Shown: positions 33,546 to 42,299, numbered from the stretch's first letter. The stretch: DNA of 64,000 bases from Firmicutes bacterium UBA5559 (GCA_002425705.1 DIMT01000027.1:18423-82422); one strand, 5' to 3'. A program made the numbers and translations. Notes: generated by a model from the letters alone, not told the origin.

Positions 33546-33575
33546 ATATTACCCTAAGGGCACCCCTGGTGTCAA
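33546..33575 (-). promoter_or_regulatory. Promoter of merR
   Basis: TTGACA (33570-33575) and TAATAT (33546-33551) with 18-base spacing on the minus strand. The spacer holds CCCTTAGGG and CAGGGGTG, which could allow autoregulation. Confidence 0.6.
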
Positions 33576-33665
33576 GACTGTCGGGCTTCTTTCAAAAACC
33601 CGAAAAGCCCGGAGGAGTCCGGACTCTTCAGGTTTGTATATTTTAAGTGTAGTTGTACGCAATGG

Positions 33666-34817
33666 TTATCGGAGGGTGGTCCCTTTATAGGCGGCTTCAT
33701 AAACCCCGATCACATCCTCCAGGGTGGGCGCTGCCGGATTGGTTTCCATGCAGACATCCTGCAGGGCTTTTTCAGCCATTTCCCGAAAATCTTCCGGCTT
33801 CACACCGGCTTCCTTCAGGTTGGCCGGAATCCCGATTTCTTTGTTGAGACGGGCAATATATCCGGCAAACTTCTCTCCGGCGATCTCCGGACTGAAGTTG
33901 CCATGGAACAGCTTCAGTTCCCTGCCGATTTCTCCGTACAGGTCACAGCCCTTGGCCGCGTTGTACCGGATGCAGGAAGGCAGCAGCATGGCATTGCTTA
34001 CCCCATGGGGAAGGTGATAGGTTGCCCCCAGCTGATGGGCCATGGCATGGACGATTCCCAGACCTGCATTGGAAAAAGCCATTCCGGCCAGGTACTGGGC
34101 ATAAGCCATTCCGTCCCGGGCTTCCACATTGTCTCCCTGGTTGTAAGCCATCACCAGGTATTTGTCCACCAGCCGTATAGCTTCCATAGCCGTACAGCCG
34201 ATGATGTAGTTTCGTTCTGTTGATACAAAGGCTTCTATGGCATGGGCCATGGCATCGATGCCGGTGGCAGCGGTAAGGCCTTTGGGCATGTCCATCATCA
34301 GGGTCGTATCATCCACGGCGATATCCGGAATGATGATTTCATCCACAATGGGCGTCTTAGTCTGGTTTTCCGGGTCGGTGATCACGGCGAACTTGGTCAG
34401 TTCGCTCCCGGTGCCAGCGGTGGTATTGACCGCGGCCAGGATCACCTTATCCTTTTCACACACCCCGCCCCGAACCAATAAATACTTGACTGCTTTGGCG
34501 CAATCGTGGGGGCTGCCTCCTCCGATCGAAATCAGAGCATTGCAGCGATTCTTTTTAAATTCAATAGCGGCTTCCGAAACCTGATCCGTTGTCGGGTCCG
34601 GCTTGACGCCGCTGTAGATAAAGGTCTCGATCCCGGACTCCTTCAGTACTTCAACCACCTTGGCCGTAACCTTGGAGCCTGCCATGAATTCATCGGTGAC
34701 AATCAATCCCCTGTCCACCCGTTTTTTGATCAATGACCTGCCCAGCTCTTCCACGGCACTGAAACCAATCCAGGTCTCCCCAGGCATGAAAAAGCTGAAA
34801 CGTTTAAAATTATGCAT
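33666..34817 (-). CDS. Iron-dependent alcohol dehydrogenase (CutO-like)
   Basis: A 383-residue group III alcohol dehydrogenase. The NAD-binding GGGSPHDCAK, the metal ligand region GIDAMAHAIEAF and HAMAHQLGATYHLPHG with its histidines are present. It likely reduces acetaldehyde to ethanol, regenerating NAD+ for the acylating dehydrogenase, as CutO does in choline fermentation. It has its own promoter and lies upstream of merR on the same strand, not inside the main operon. The exact alcohol is inferred from context. Confidence 0.9.
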   Translation of the reverse strand: MHNFKRFSFFMPGETWIGFSAVEELGRSLIKKRVDRGLIVTDEFMAGSKVTAKVVEVLKESGIETFIYSGVKPDPTTDQVSEAAIEFKKNRCNALISIGGGSPHDCAKAVKYLLVRGGVCEKDKVILAAVNTTAGTGSELTKFAVITDPENQTKTPIVDEIIIPDIAVDDTTLMMDMPKGLTAATGIDAMAHAIEAFVSTERNYIIGCTAMEAIRLVDKYLVMAYNQGDNVEARDGMAYAQYLAGMAFSNAGLGIVHAMAHQLGATYHLPHGVSNAMLLPSCIRYNAAKGCDLYGEIGRELKLFHGNFSPEIAGEKFAGYIARLNKEIGIPANLKEAGVKPEDFREMAEKALQDVCMETNPAAPTLEDVIGVYEAAYKGTTLR

Positions 34818-34936
34818 TTTTGTCTCCTCTCGAATACCATCCTTTTGAACTTAATGAACAAGTTCCTGACTGTTGAATATCGGGGGCATCCCAGGTTCGA
34901 CAATATTTTGTTAAAATTTTAGCAAATTTATATACT

Positions 34937-34965
34937 ATAATAATCAACTCGGACAGGATTGTCAA
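34937..34965 (-). promoter_or_regulatory. Promoter of the alcohol dehydrogenase gene
   Basis: TTGACA (34960-34965) and TATTAT (34937-34942) with 17-base spacing on the minus strand; about 120 bases of leader precede the ATG. Confidence 0.65.
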
Positions 34966-34969
34966 CAGG

Positions 34970-35524
34970 TTATTGATATTTTACTTCCAATTCCGCCAGC
35001 ATAGTCAGATAATGATGCTGCAGACCTTTAGATTCCTGCTCTTTTTCAAACTCTGCCGATCGCTGATCCACTTCCGCCAGAATTTCTGGTTTCAAGGATC
35101 GCTGAGCAAAGGGAAAAACGACGCTGTTTTCTTTTTCGATGTGCCTGGACAGTAGATTAGCATATCCCACGGCATTGGCGATGACGTCCAGCCGGCTTTC
35201 TTCATCCCCTTCCCGGACCCGGGACAGGGCTGCCTTCAGCTCACTCATATAGAGTCTCCCCAGATCATGTTCCACCAGCATTCCGTGGGTTATCAGGTTT
35301 TTCCCCATCTGTCCCAATTCCTCCAGCATATGCTGAAACAGAAATTTTTCTTCCTTTCCGTGGTGAAGGCCGTCGGCATAATTGGCCACAAAATCGGCCA
35401 TCTTAAGAAAATCTTCATGAATGATCTCCTCACCCTTCATCACTTTCATGCTGGCTTTACGGATTACCTGAAGCATCCGCAGGATGGCGTCATGCTCCTG
35501 TACTAAAATCTCTATTCCGTTCAT
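34970..35524 (-). CDS. Hemerythrin HHE-domain protein
   Basis: A 184-residue four-helix protein with the di-iron ligand pattern: EHDAILRMLQVI near residue 10, HHGKEEKFLF near 55, HDLGRLY near 85 and LLSRHIEKENSVVFPFA near 130. Hemerythrin-like proteins bind O2 or NO and help repair or protect Fe-S proteins in anaerobes. It is the second gene of a unit with 35526-36134, one base apart. A Crp-type palindrome controls the unit's promoter. Confidence 0.9.
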   Translation of the reverse strand: MNGIEILVQEHDAILRMLQVIRKASMKVMKGEEIIHEDFLKMADFVANYADGLHHGKEEKFLFQHMLEELGQMGKNLITHGMLVEHDLGRLYMSELKAALSRVREGDEESRLDVIANAVGYANLLSRHIEKENSVVFPFAQRSLKPEILAEVDQRSAEFEKEQESKGLQHHYLTMLAELEVKYQ

Positions 35525-35525
35525 C

Positions 35526-36134
35526 TTAAACCTCCTTAGACAGGCTGGCCGTCACGTCATCCAGCTTTTTATATACAAATCCCGTATCGGTAATCAGCCC
35601 TTCCATAAAGGAATCCCTCATCTCATAGTAGCCGGCTACATCTGCCTGATTGGCTTCCCAATAGGGTGCATGGACACAGGCATTTCTCTTCCACACCATT
35701 CGGTCTTCCCCCTCTTCCAAAATGGAGGAGGCATGGTCACAGGGCATACCATCCAGCAAACTGTCAAACATCAGCTTATAGGCTTCCTTGGCACTGGCCC
35801 CGGCCAGCTTGGGAGAAAGTTCCCTTCCCTTTCTTCGGAATATTCCCCGAAGCTGCTCCCGGTAGGAGGGGTCCAGGCTTTCCAATTTTTTTGCTGTATA
35901 GGCCAACTTGTTTTCTACTCTTGATACGTGATCCTGCAGCCAGCCGTGTATGTTGGTGTGGTCGATGGCATCGGCCAGATTTCGCCTTTCTGCAGGCCCA
36001 AAGGTGTTCTCCAGTTCTTTTTCCAGATCCGGAATATCCTCTTTGCTGATTTTTACTGCTTCATCCACGATATCCTGCTGAATCTGAATTTTGTTGTACA
36101 TCCAATGATGGATCGGTCCTAAAAATGCGCTCAT
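35526..36134 (-). CDS. Conserved-looking protein of unknown function, coupled to hemerythrin
   Basis: I do not recognise the family with confidence. The 202-residue protein begins FLGPIHHWMYNKIQIQQDIVDE and contains NIHGWLQDHVSRVENKL, GMPCDHASSILEE and CVHAPYWEANQADVAGYYEMRDSFMEG. His, Cys and Glu recur in a helical background, which suits metal or heme binding, but no known motif is certain. I start at 36134 after AGGAG; the frame could extend to 36236 but would cover the promoter. It is the first gene of the unit with hemerythrin, so a role in NO or O2 stress is inferred. Confidence 0.75.
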   Translation of the reverse strand: MSAFLGPIHHWMYNKIQIQQDIVDEAVKISKEDIPDLEKELENTFGPAERRNLADAIDHTNIHGWLQDHVSRVENKLAYTAKKLESLDPSYREQLRGIFRRKGRELSPKLAGASAKEAYKLMFDSLLDGMPCDHASSILEEGEDRMVWKRNACVHAPYWEANQADVAGYYEMRDSFMEGLITDTGFVYKKLDDVTASLSKEV

Positions 36135-36224
36135 CTTTTCTACTCCTCTATTTTCTCCCTGTAAGGGAATCTGGTTATCAAGGATCCTGACCGGATCCAG
36201 CTTGCTGTTTTTATCGATAATCCG

Positions 36225-36294
36225 ATTATAAGGCAAAAAAACCCTTTGTTATGTAGCCATGGCTACAAGTCGTAGGTTTTTTCTATGCTATAGT
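36225..36294. promoter_or_regulatory. Divergent promoters around a perfect Crp/Fnr-type palindrome
   Basis: TGTAGCCATGGCTACA (36252-36267) is a perfect 16-bp palindrome. A TATAAT box for the minus strand is at 36225-36230 and a TATAGT box for the plus strand at 36289-36294. Starts placed 7 bases after each box put the palindrome centre about 41.5 bases upstream on both sides, the class II activator position for Crp/Fnr proteins. Neither promoter has a good -35 box. Confidence 0.75.
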
Positions 36295-36344
36295 AGGTTC
36301 ATGATCAACAGCAAACACCTTAATTGAAAATTGGAGGAACGAAT

Positions 36345-36551
36345 ATGGAAAGAGTAGAAAAGAATATGGTTATCGGTCAGCTGCTGCAGGCAGATCCGGG
36401 GTTTGCCCCCATCCTGATGGAATCCGGCATGCATTGTCTGGGCTGCCCCTCATCTCAAATGGAATCCCTCTCTGATGCCTGTATGGTTCACGGAATTGAT
36501 TCCGATACCCTGGTGGGCAAGCTGAACAGCTATCTGGATTCCAAAAAATAA
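36345..36551 (+). CDS. DUF1858 small protein (HCP-like disulfide domain)
   Basis: Sixty-eight residues with GMHCLGCPSSQMESL, the CxxC motif of DUF1858, near the middle. These small proteins accompany hybrid cluster, hemerythrin and DUF438 genes in anaerobes; a redox or sulfur/NO-handling role is likely but not shown. I start at 36345 after GGAGG. It diverges from the hemerythrin unit and shares the operator region with it, and ends at the terminator at 36579-36612. Confidence 0.85.
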   Translation: MERVEKNMVIGQLLQADPGFAPILMESGMHCLGCPSSQMESLSDACMVHGIDSDTLVGKLNSYLDSKK

Positions 36552-36578
36552 ACCGGCAAAAAAGTCAGAAATCCGATA

Positions 36579-36612
36579 TAATGGTATTGTAGCTTCGGCT
36601 ACAATACCATTA
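36579..36612 (+). terminator. Terminator/operator hairpin before the Crp-family gene
   Basis: Perfect 15-bp arms with a TTCG loop followed by TTTTTT. The central 16 bases (36588-36603) read TGTAGC-TTCG-GCTACA, the same half-sites as the palindrome at 36252-36267. A TATAAT box at 36577-36582 would place a start inside it. It may both end the DUF1858 transcript and act as an autoregulatory operator. Confidence 0.8.
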
Positions 36613-36637
36613 TTTTTTCACAGGAGGAATATCGCCA

Positions 36638-37333
36638 ATGCTTCAACCGGAACACCAGAAGGTTTTCGCTCAGTGCCCCCTCTTTTCCGGGATCGATCCC
36701 GGAGACTATGAGTTTTTACTAAGCTGCATCAACTCCTATACCAAGTCCTACCGGGCTGGAGAGTTCATCCTTTTGCCGGGAGATCAGGTCAACCATGTTG
36801 GGGTAGTCCTGTCAGGCTCCATTGAAATTTCAAAGGAGAATCCGGCAGGTGCCAAACACATCCTTCATTTCCTGGGGCCTTCCGGGATGTTCGGAGAAGG
36901 CATCGTCTGCACTTCCCACCGGATTTCACCAGTGGCCGTCCGGGTGAAGGAGCCTTCCCTAATTCTGTTCATCCCCTACCAGCGGATCATCGTCTCCTGC
37001 GGGAACTCCTGTGGATTCCACATCCGGCTAATCGAAAACATGATGACCATCCTGGGCGAAAAAAACATGGGGCTGACAGAAAAAATCGAACTTCTCATGC
37101 TAAAGGGCATGCGGGAAAAGCTGGCAGCTTTTTTACTCAGTGAATTTCATAAGGCCGGAAGCACCACTTTCCGTATTCTGCCCAACCGAAATGAGCTGGC
37201 CGAATATCTCAATGTATCCCGGCCCTCCATGAGCCGGGAGCTGGCCAGGATGAAGAAAGAAGGCCTCATTGATTATTATCAGAATTCCTTCCGTATCTTA
37301 AAGGTGGAGGAGCTGAAAAAATCCCTTCAATAG
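36638..37333 (+). CDS. Crp/Fnr-family transcription regulator
   Basis: A 231-residue regulator with a cNMP-binding-like beta roll (about 15-120; YRAGEFILLPGDQVNHVGVVLSGSIEIS), a long dimer helix, and a C-terminal winged helix (NRNELAEYLNVSRPSMSRELARMKKEGLIDYY). The N-terminal Fnr cysteine cluster is absent, and the cAMP-contact residues are not conserved, so it may sense heme/NO or another ligand as DNR and HcpR proteins do. The flanking hemerythrin, DUF1858 and DUF438 genes support NO or O2 stress as signal. Operator candidates lie at 36252-36267 and 36588-36603. Confidence 0.9.
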   Translation: MLQPEHQKVFAQCPLFSGIDPGDYEFLLSCINSYTKSYRAGEFILLPGDQVNHVGVVLSGSIEISKENPAGAKHILHFLGPSGMFGEGIVCTSHRISPVAVRVKEPSLILFIPYQRIIVSCGNSCGFHIRLIENMMTILGEKNMGLTEKIELLMLKGMREKLAAFLLSEFHKAGSTTFRILPNRNELAEYLNVSRPSMSRELARMKKEGLIDYYQNSFRILKVEELKKSLQ

Positions 37334-37336
37334 AAG

Positions 37337-37379
37337 CAAAGGGGGAAAGAACCGATTGAGCCGGTTCTTTCCCCCTTTG
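37337..37379. terminator. Strong bidirectional terminator
   Basis: Perfect 18-bp arms (CAAAGGGGGAAAGAACCG and complement) with a 7-base loop, then TTTT on the plus strand; the minus strand offers a weaker tail. It serves the convergent Crp-family and DUF438 genes. Confidence 0.85.
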
Positions 37380-37409
37380 TTTTAACGTTCCGTTTAAACT
37401 TCGGAATCC

Positions 37410-38618
37410 TTATTCGGTCACCAGCCGCTTTTCACCGGTGAGGGCCTGGATTCCCTTGATATCCTGAGTGACTTCCACCACACCCAAGTATTCTCCCTGC
37501 TCATCTCTCACGGCAAAGTACTGGATCATCACGTATTTGTCACCCATCTTGATCCAAAAGTCTTCCTGGTCCTTCTTCCCGCTCTTGAAATCCTCGACGA
37601 TCTGCTCAACGACGTGAACGCTGGCCGGAGGATGGCAATTGGAAACATTCCGACCAATGATGGCTTTGGTTCTGGGGAATATCCGGTCTTTGGCCTGAGA
37701 GAAGAATCGGACCGTGTCATCCTTGGCTACGAAGGTGATATCGAAGGGCAGGGTATTGAGCATATGGGTCAGCTCCTTTCCCAGGAAAAATCCGGTGGGT
37801 AGCTGAATCCGCCCGTCAACGGTTTCAGTCTGCAGTCCGCTGACAGCATCAAAAGCTGGTTCGCCGGAAGGGATAAATTCCGGCACATCCGGAATAATAA
37901 ACCCGATCTCTCCGCTTTCATCGGCAATGGTCTTCCATTCTTCCTGGGTGACATTTTCCAGGAGCATGGGTATCAGGATGTTTTCTTCTTTAAAAATCAT
38001 ATCCTCCGCCTTGGTCAGGGTCTCCTCTGTTTTGTTTCGGATTCCTTCCTGATCCTCCGGCTGACTTTCTGCATAGGCCAGAGCATCCTTGATCATCTGG
38101 CGGATTTCATCATCAACCCCCCACATGACCTGAGGAGGAGCCGTAATCCCTGCTTTTTCCATGTAGGGGAAGAAAAGATTTTCTTTTTTGGAATAATGGA
38201 TGTCGATAATGAGCAGCTTCCGCAAACCGTGGCGCAAACCCTCCAGCCCTGAACTTTCATCCAATCGGTTCAGATAAGGCCGGACCTCTTCTGCCATGAT
38301 CCGTTCCAGTTCCCGATTCTCTCTCTTTAAGACGCTAAGTGGATGCCCCGGAATATCCGTCTGGTCCTGATGGATTTCCTCTATGCTTCCCTTAAAGACG
38401 GAAGCATGGACATCACAGAGCCGCTGCACCTCTTCCACTGGAAGGCCTTCGGCAATCAGCGCTCCCTCTGCTTCAGAGATTTCCGAAGCAGTAACTCCGT
38501 CAAAACTGGCTTCGAACAGAGACTTTACTTCTTCTACCGTTTTCCCTTCATGGAGCTGACGAATGATCTCTTTGATGGTATTCTTTCTCATTTCCCGATT
38601 GTTGATATACTCGCTCAT
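37410..38618 (-). CDS. DUF438 protein: hemerythrin-like plus PAS domain
   Basis: Residues 1-~75 are DUF438 proper (REMRKNTIKEIIRQLHEGKTVEEVK). A hemerythrin-like helical region follows (LGH-like RHGLRKLLIIDIHYSKKENLFFPYMEKAG near 130-165, then KEENILIPMLLE). The C-terminal ~120 residues are a PAS domain (LNTLPFDITFVAKDDTVRFFSQAKDRIFPR, GRNVSNCHPPASVHVVEQIV). Such proteins are thought to sense oxygen or NO. It is in one unit after a DUF1858 gene, and both are homologous in theme to the island at 35-36.5 kb. Confidence 0.85.
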   Translation of the reverse strand: MSEYINNREMRKNTIKEIIRQLHEGKTVEEVKSLFEASFDGVTASEISEAEGALIAEGLPVEEVQRLCDVHASVFKGSIEEIHQDQTDIPGHPLSVLKRENRELERIMAEEVRPYLNRLDESSGLEGLRHGLRKLLIIDIHYSKKENLFFPYMEKAGITAPPQVMWGVDDEIRQMIKDALAYAESQPEDQEGIRNKTEETLTKAEDMIFKEENILIPMLLENVTQEEWKTIADESGEIGFIIPDVPEFIPSGEPAFDAVSGLQTETVDGRIQLPTGFFLGKELTHMLNTLPFDITFVAKDDTVRFFSQAKDRIFPRTKAIIGRNVSNCHPPASVHVVEQIVEDFKSGKKDQEDFWIKMGDKYVMIQYFAVRDEQGEYLGVVEVTQDIKGIQALTGEKRLVTE

Positions 38619-38662
38619 CTTGATCCTCCTTTATCCTCACACCCGAAAATATTTATCCGGCG

Positions 38663-38890
38663 TTAACCAATTACCGTAAACCCCTTCTCCTCCAATGCTT
38701 TGCGAATCACATCCAGGTCCATCTTTTTCATGGCCGCACCCTTGGGGATGGTCATGAAACGCCCAGCTGTCTGAAGCATGCCCGGTTTGGTGATATCCTG
38801 AAAACCCATCTCTGCCATGATTTCACGAATTTCCGGATGCTGTTCATGAATTTGATAGATTGTCTGATTCAGATCAATGATTTTTTCCAT
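38663..38890 (-). CDS. DUF1858 small protein, without the CxxC
   Basis: Seventy-five residues (TIYQIHEQHPEIREIMAEMGFQDITKPGMLQTAGRFMTIPKGA) matching the DUF1858 fold, but without the CLGC motif seen in the copy at 36345-36551. It precedes the DUF438 gene by 44 bases on the same strand; DUF1858 and DUF438 often occur together. The missing cysteines suggest a structural or regulatory role instead of thiol chemistry. Confidence 0.82.
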   Translation of the reverse strand: MEKIIDLNQTIYQIHEQHPEIREIMAEMGFQDITKPGMLQTAGRFMTIPKGAAMKKMDLDVIRKALEEKGFTVIG

Positions 38891-38926
38891 TCAGATTTCC
38901 CCCTTTTCTTCAACATGGCCAATGCT

Positions 38927-41326
38927 TTACTCCAATACCCATCCCAAAGCAAACAACTGAAGGGCAATCCCCCCGGCTGCCGGTCGAATCGTCACTTTCT
39001 CCAGATTCTCCTGAGAAATTTCATATTTTTCCGTCAGTTTTGCGATCTCCTGTTCCAGCTCCTGTTCCAATTGGGCCATTTGTGCTTCCAGGGTTTCCAG
39101 AGTTTCTTTGGACTGAGCGATGGACTCTCCGCTTTTCATGGCCCTGGTGGTGCTCTTTACAGCAGTACCTACTTTGGAAATAGAAGTTGCGCTGATGGTT
39201 TTTTTGCCAAACAATGCCCCCAGAATGGCCGTTCCTGCTGATACAGCTGCCTCCATCTTCCTCTGGTTGGCCTGGGTGCTTCGATTTTCCATGGTCTGGC
39301 GAGCCCGCATCAATCGGCTTTCCAGAGACTGGAATTTGGTTTGATATTTCTTTTTCAGGATTTCAACCTCATCGTCCCTCTTCTCATGGGCCAGATGCTG
39401 AAGACGGATTCGAAAATCCCGTTCCTCTTCTCCCACTGCGGAGATTTCTTTGAGGGAAGGGCTCCGGAGAAGTTCCAGATTGCGGTTTGTCCTCAAATAC
39501 TGAAGAAAAAGTTTCTCCCAGACAACGTAGTTCTTGGCCAGAGCGGCCGCTGAAGGAAGGGGAAGGAAGGGGATTCCATCCATCGGCTGTTTTTCCACTT
39601 CTTCCGGAACCAGGTCCATGGGGATGGATCGATTCCAGTCCACCGGAACCGGCCCATCGAAAATATCGACAGTCAGGGCTATCCGCTCTGAGGTGCTGAT
39701 ACCATATTTGGCGTTGCTGTACATCATTTCTGCCATTCCAAGAATCACGGGCCGGTAAGCTGGATTTGCCGATACTCCTGCGCCCGGCAGATAGACCTGC
39801 TGAATCTTGGGATCCAGAATCGGCGGAGCATCGGAGGACATATCCCCGAAGCCTGCCCCGGCGGATTCCCCACGGGCAGGTACCGATGCAGTCCCTTCCG
39901 CTGAACCAAGCGCAGGAGTCTCCTTCCCTTTTGGCAAGGATGCGATTTGCTCCCGGGTCAGGGGTCCCGCCAGATAGGACAGGGCAAACCGGGTAGTGAA
40001 GATCACCGGCTGGTCCTCATGAACGGTGTGCAGATAGAAGATTCTTTTCCCAAGCCCGGACAGGATTTTTTCAATCTCCTTCCGGTTAAATCCACCACCG
40101 GCAGAAGCTCCCTCCAAACCGGAAATGACCCGTTCTTTATCCTGTTCCGTCTGAAGCCTGCCGATGAACCAGGTGCCCATATTGGACATGGCTTTGTAAT
40201 CCAGATCCACCGGATTCTGGGTGGAGAGCACCAGCCCCAGGCCAAAGGCTCTGGCTTGTTTCAGCAAGGTCAGCAGCGGAGTTTTGGAAGGGGGATTGGC
40301 GGTGGGAGGCAGATAGCCGAAGAGCTCATCCATGTAGAGGAGGGCTCTCAGGCTTCCCGTACCGGACTGGCTCCTCATCCAGGAAATCAGTTCATTGAGG
40401 AGCATGGTGACAAAGAACATCCGCTCCTTGTCGGAAAGATGGGCAATAGAAAACACCGATACCCGGGGCTTTCCGTTCTCATTGTAAAGGAAACGATCGA
40501 TCTGCAGGGGCTCCCCTTCCATCCAAACCTTAAAACTGGGGGAAGCCAGCAGATTATTAAAGAGCATGGCCAATCCAAAACGTTCTTTGGACGGGAAGAA
40601 GCTTTCCATATCCATGACTCCGATCCGTTCCATCGGTGGATTCTGCAAGGCGCCGATCATCTCTGCCATGGAGAGGCTTTTCCCATGGCTCCAGCTGGAG
40701 TCCAGGATACTGGATACCAGAATATGTTCCCGGCTGGTAAAGGGGTCTCCATTCCAGCCCACCAGGGTAAGCAGGCTGGTGGCGGTTACCAGGATTCTTT
40801 CCCGAAATGCTTCCGAATCCCCCTGGACAGAGGTTGGAGGAGCAGCGAAAGACTGAAGCAGGGAAACGGGAATCCCGGCAGAGCCTCCCGGGGTATAAAT
40901 CCGGACTTCTGCTGCATCCTTCAGCTTCTGGATACGCTCCGGGGGCTGGTCCCAGCTGCCGAGCTGGTCTTTCCAGAAAACCGCCTGCTGTTGGGCATAT
41001 TCTTCAGGGGACAGGCCTTTGGTGGCAGCTTCCGTCCTATTAATCCAGGGAAGAAAATCCTCTCCCCGAAGCTGAGGAAAGGTCAAGGCCAGATTGGCCA
41101 TATCCCCTTTTGGATCGATGGCAATGACGGGAATATTGTCCAGAGCAGCTTCTTCAACCAAGCTGATCCCCAGCCCTGTTTTTCCGCTGCCTGTCATTCC
41201 GATGATGGCTGCATGGGTGGTCAGATCCTTGGATTTGTAAAGCACCGGTTGATTCGACTGCTTTCCGCTGTCCAGATCGTATTCCCTGCCCAGATAGAAG
41301 ATTCCCAGTTTTTCGTAGTCCTGCAT
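38927..41326 (-). CDS. HerA/FtsK-superfamily ATP-binding protein with coiled-coil C-terminus
   Basis: About 799 residues. Walker A is GMTGSGKT (43-50), an IDPKGDMANLAL segment follows, and the Walker B region reads ALLYMDELFGYLPP, with STQNPVDLDYKAMSN as sensor. The C-terminal ~150 residues are a long coiled coil broken by a Gly/Ala-rich turn (AAVSAGTAILGALFGKK). This architecture is common in uncharacterised bacterial HerA-like ATPases; DNA translocation or a membrane-associated defence/repair role are guesses. I start at 41326 after AAGGAGG. A single gene followed by DUF1858; no nuclease partner is adjacent. Confidence 0.82.
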   Translation of the reverse strand: MQDYEKLGIFYLGREYDLDSGKQSNQPVLYKSKDLTTHAAIIGMTGSGKTGLGISLVEEAALDNIPVIAIDPKGDMANLALTFPQLRGEDFLPWINRTEAATKGLSPEEYAQQQAVFWKDQLGSWDQPPERIQKLKDAAEVRIYTPGGSAGIPVSLLQSFAAPPTSVQGDSEAFRERILVTATSLLTLVGWNGDPFTSREHILVSSILDSSWSHGKSLSMAEMIGALQNPPMERIGVMDMESFFPSKERFGLAMLFNNLLASPSFKVWMEGEPLQIDRFLYNENGKPRVSVFSIAHLSDKERMFFVTMLLNELISWMRSQSGTGSLRALLYMDELFGYLPPTANPPSKTPLLTLLKQARAFGLGLVLSTQNPVDLDYKAMSNMGTWFIGRLQTEQDKERVISGLEGASAGGGFNRKEIEKILSGLGKRIFYLHTVHEDQPVIFTTRFALSYLAGPLTREQIASLPKGKETPALGSAEGTASVPARGESAGAGFGDMSSDAPPILDPKIQQVYLPGAGVSANPAYRPVILGMAEMMYSNAKYGISTSERIALTVDIFDGPVPVDWNRSIPMDLVPEEVEKQPMDGIPFLPLPSAAALAKNYVVWEKLFLQYLRTNRNLELLRSPSLKEISAVGEEERDFRIRLQHLAHEKRDDEVEILKKKYQTKFQSLESRLMRARQTMENRSTQANQRKMEAAVSAGTAILGALFGKKTISATSISKVGTAVKSTTRAMKSGESIAQSKETLETLEAQMAQLEQELEQEIAKLTEKYEISQENLEKVTIRPAAGGIALQLFALGWVLE

Positions 41327-41356
41327 CCTGATTCCTCCTTGAAACACCAATAGCCG

Positions 41357-42283
41357 CTACTTGATGTAACGGCTTTCCATAGCTTTGATCCTTTTATATA
41401 GTTCTTGGTTTACCGGCAGTTCCAAGTGATGTTTTTCCGCCAGTTTCAGTACCGTGCCGGCGAAAAATTCCACTTCAGAAAGCCTCCCGGCCAGTCCGTC
41501 CTGGCGCATGGAGGGCATCCCGTCAGGAGACAGGGTATCAACCAGGGCTACATAGTATTCCAGGTCCTCCTCTGTAACGGGAATCCCCTCACACCGGCAA
41601 AGCTGAATGACTTCCCTCATAGCCGCCTTCATCTGCTCCCGGGCAGGTCCTGGCTGCTGGATGGTGCCATAGGTGCCTTCCCAAACCATGACCGTCTGAT
41701 TGACCCCCACATTGAGCATGAACTTGCTCCAGATCCGGCGCCTGATATCCGGATCCCGCTCATAGGGAAGCCGGATTTCATCGAAAAGGCGGCAGACCTC
41801 ATCCAGTAAGGGGCCCTTTTCAGACTCATCCTCCGGGACACCAACCAGCAGGTGACCCATTTTCGTATAGGTCAGTTGATGGCCGATTTTCACTGCATCC
41901 ATTCCCTGGGCTACACAAAATAGGACTCTCCCCTTACCAAACCGCTCCCCCAGGATTTCCTCGCTGGAAATCCCGTTGAGCAGGGAAAGAAGGATGGTTT
42001 CCTCCCCGATGTGGGGTGCCGCTGTCTCCATGGATTTCTCCAAATCCGTTGCTTTAACAGCAAAGATAAGGAGATCCGCCGGTGGTGATTCCCCCGGATC
42101 CCCCAATACCTGAAAATCTGTTTCTTTGCCGTTACAGTTGGGGTGCTGCTGGTTAAATCGCCGAAGCCGCGGTTCATCCATGATAAAATAAACGGAATCT
42201 TTTCCCAGCTTCTCCGTCAAATAGTGACCGTACAAGATGCCCAGGGCACCCATTCCCGAAATTCCAATCCGTTTGATACTCAT
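41357..42283 (-). CDS. Ketopantoate reductase PanE/ApbA-family oxidoreductase
   Basis: The N-terminal Rossmann motif is GISGMGALGILYGHYL and the domain ends near FAVKATDLEKSM. The C-terminal helical domain has FMLNVGVNQTVMVWEGTYG, where PanE has the catalytic Lys (KFMLNVGVN). Length (308) is normal. These enzymes reduce 2-dehydropantoate with NADPH for coenzyme A synthesis, but the family includes other 2-keto acid reductases and this organism may have more than one copy. No pan genes are adjacent, so the exact substrate stays open. Confidence 0.85.
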   Translation of the reverse strand: MSIKRIGISGMGALGILYGHYLTEKLGKDSVYFIMDEPRLRRFNQQHPNCNGKETDFQVLGDPGESPPADLLIFAVKATDLEKSMETAAPHIGEETILLSLLNGISSEEILGERFGKGRVLFCVAQGMDAVKIGHQLTYTKMGHLLVGVPEDESEKGPLLDEVCRLFDEIRLPYERDPDIRRRIWSKFMLNVGVNQTVMVWEGTYGTIQQPGPAREQMKAAMREVIQLCRCEGIPVTEEDLEYYVALVDTLSPDGMPSMRQDGLAGRLSEVEFFAGTVLKLAEKHHLELPVNQELYKRIKAMESRYIK

Positions 42284-42299
42284 AAAATGCCTTTCCTGA

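Noticed and set aside
32673..33557. A 294-codon plus-strand frame opposite merR
   Set aside because: The minus strand has a clear MerR helix-turn-helix, ribosome binding site, promoter and terminator.
39947..41353. A 468-codon open frame on the plus strand opposite the HerA-like gene
   Set aside because: It is antisense to a gene with clear Walker motifs, has no ribosome binding site and no family-like composition; it arises from codon bias of the real gene.
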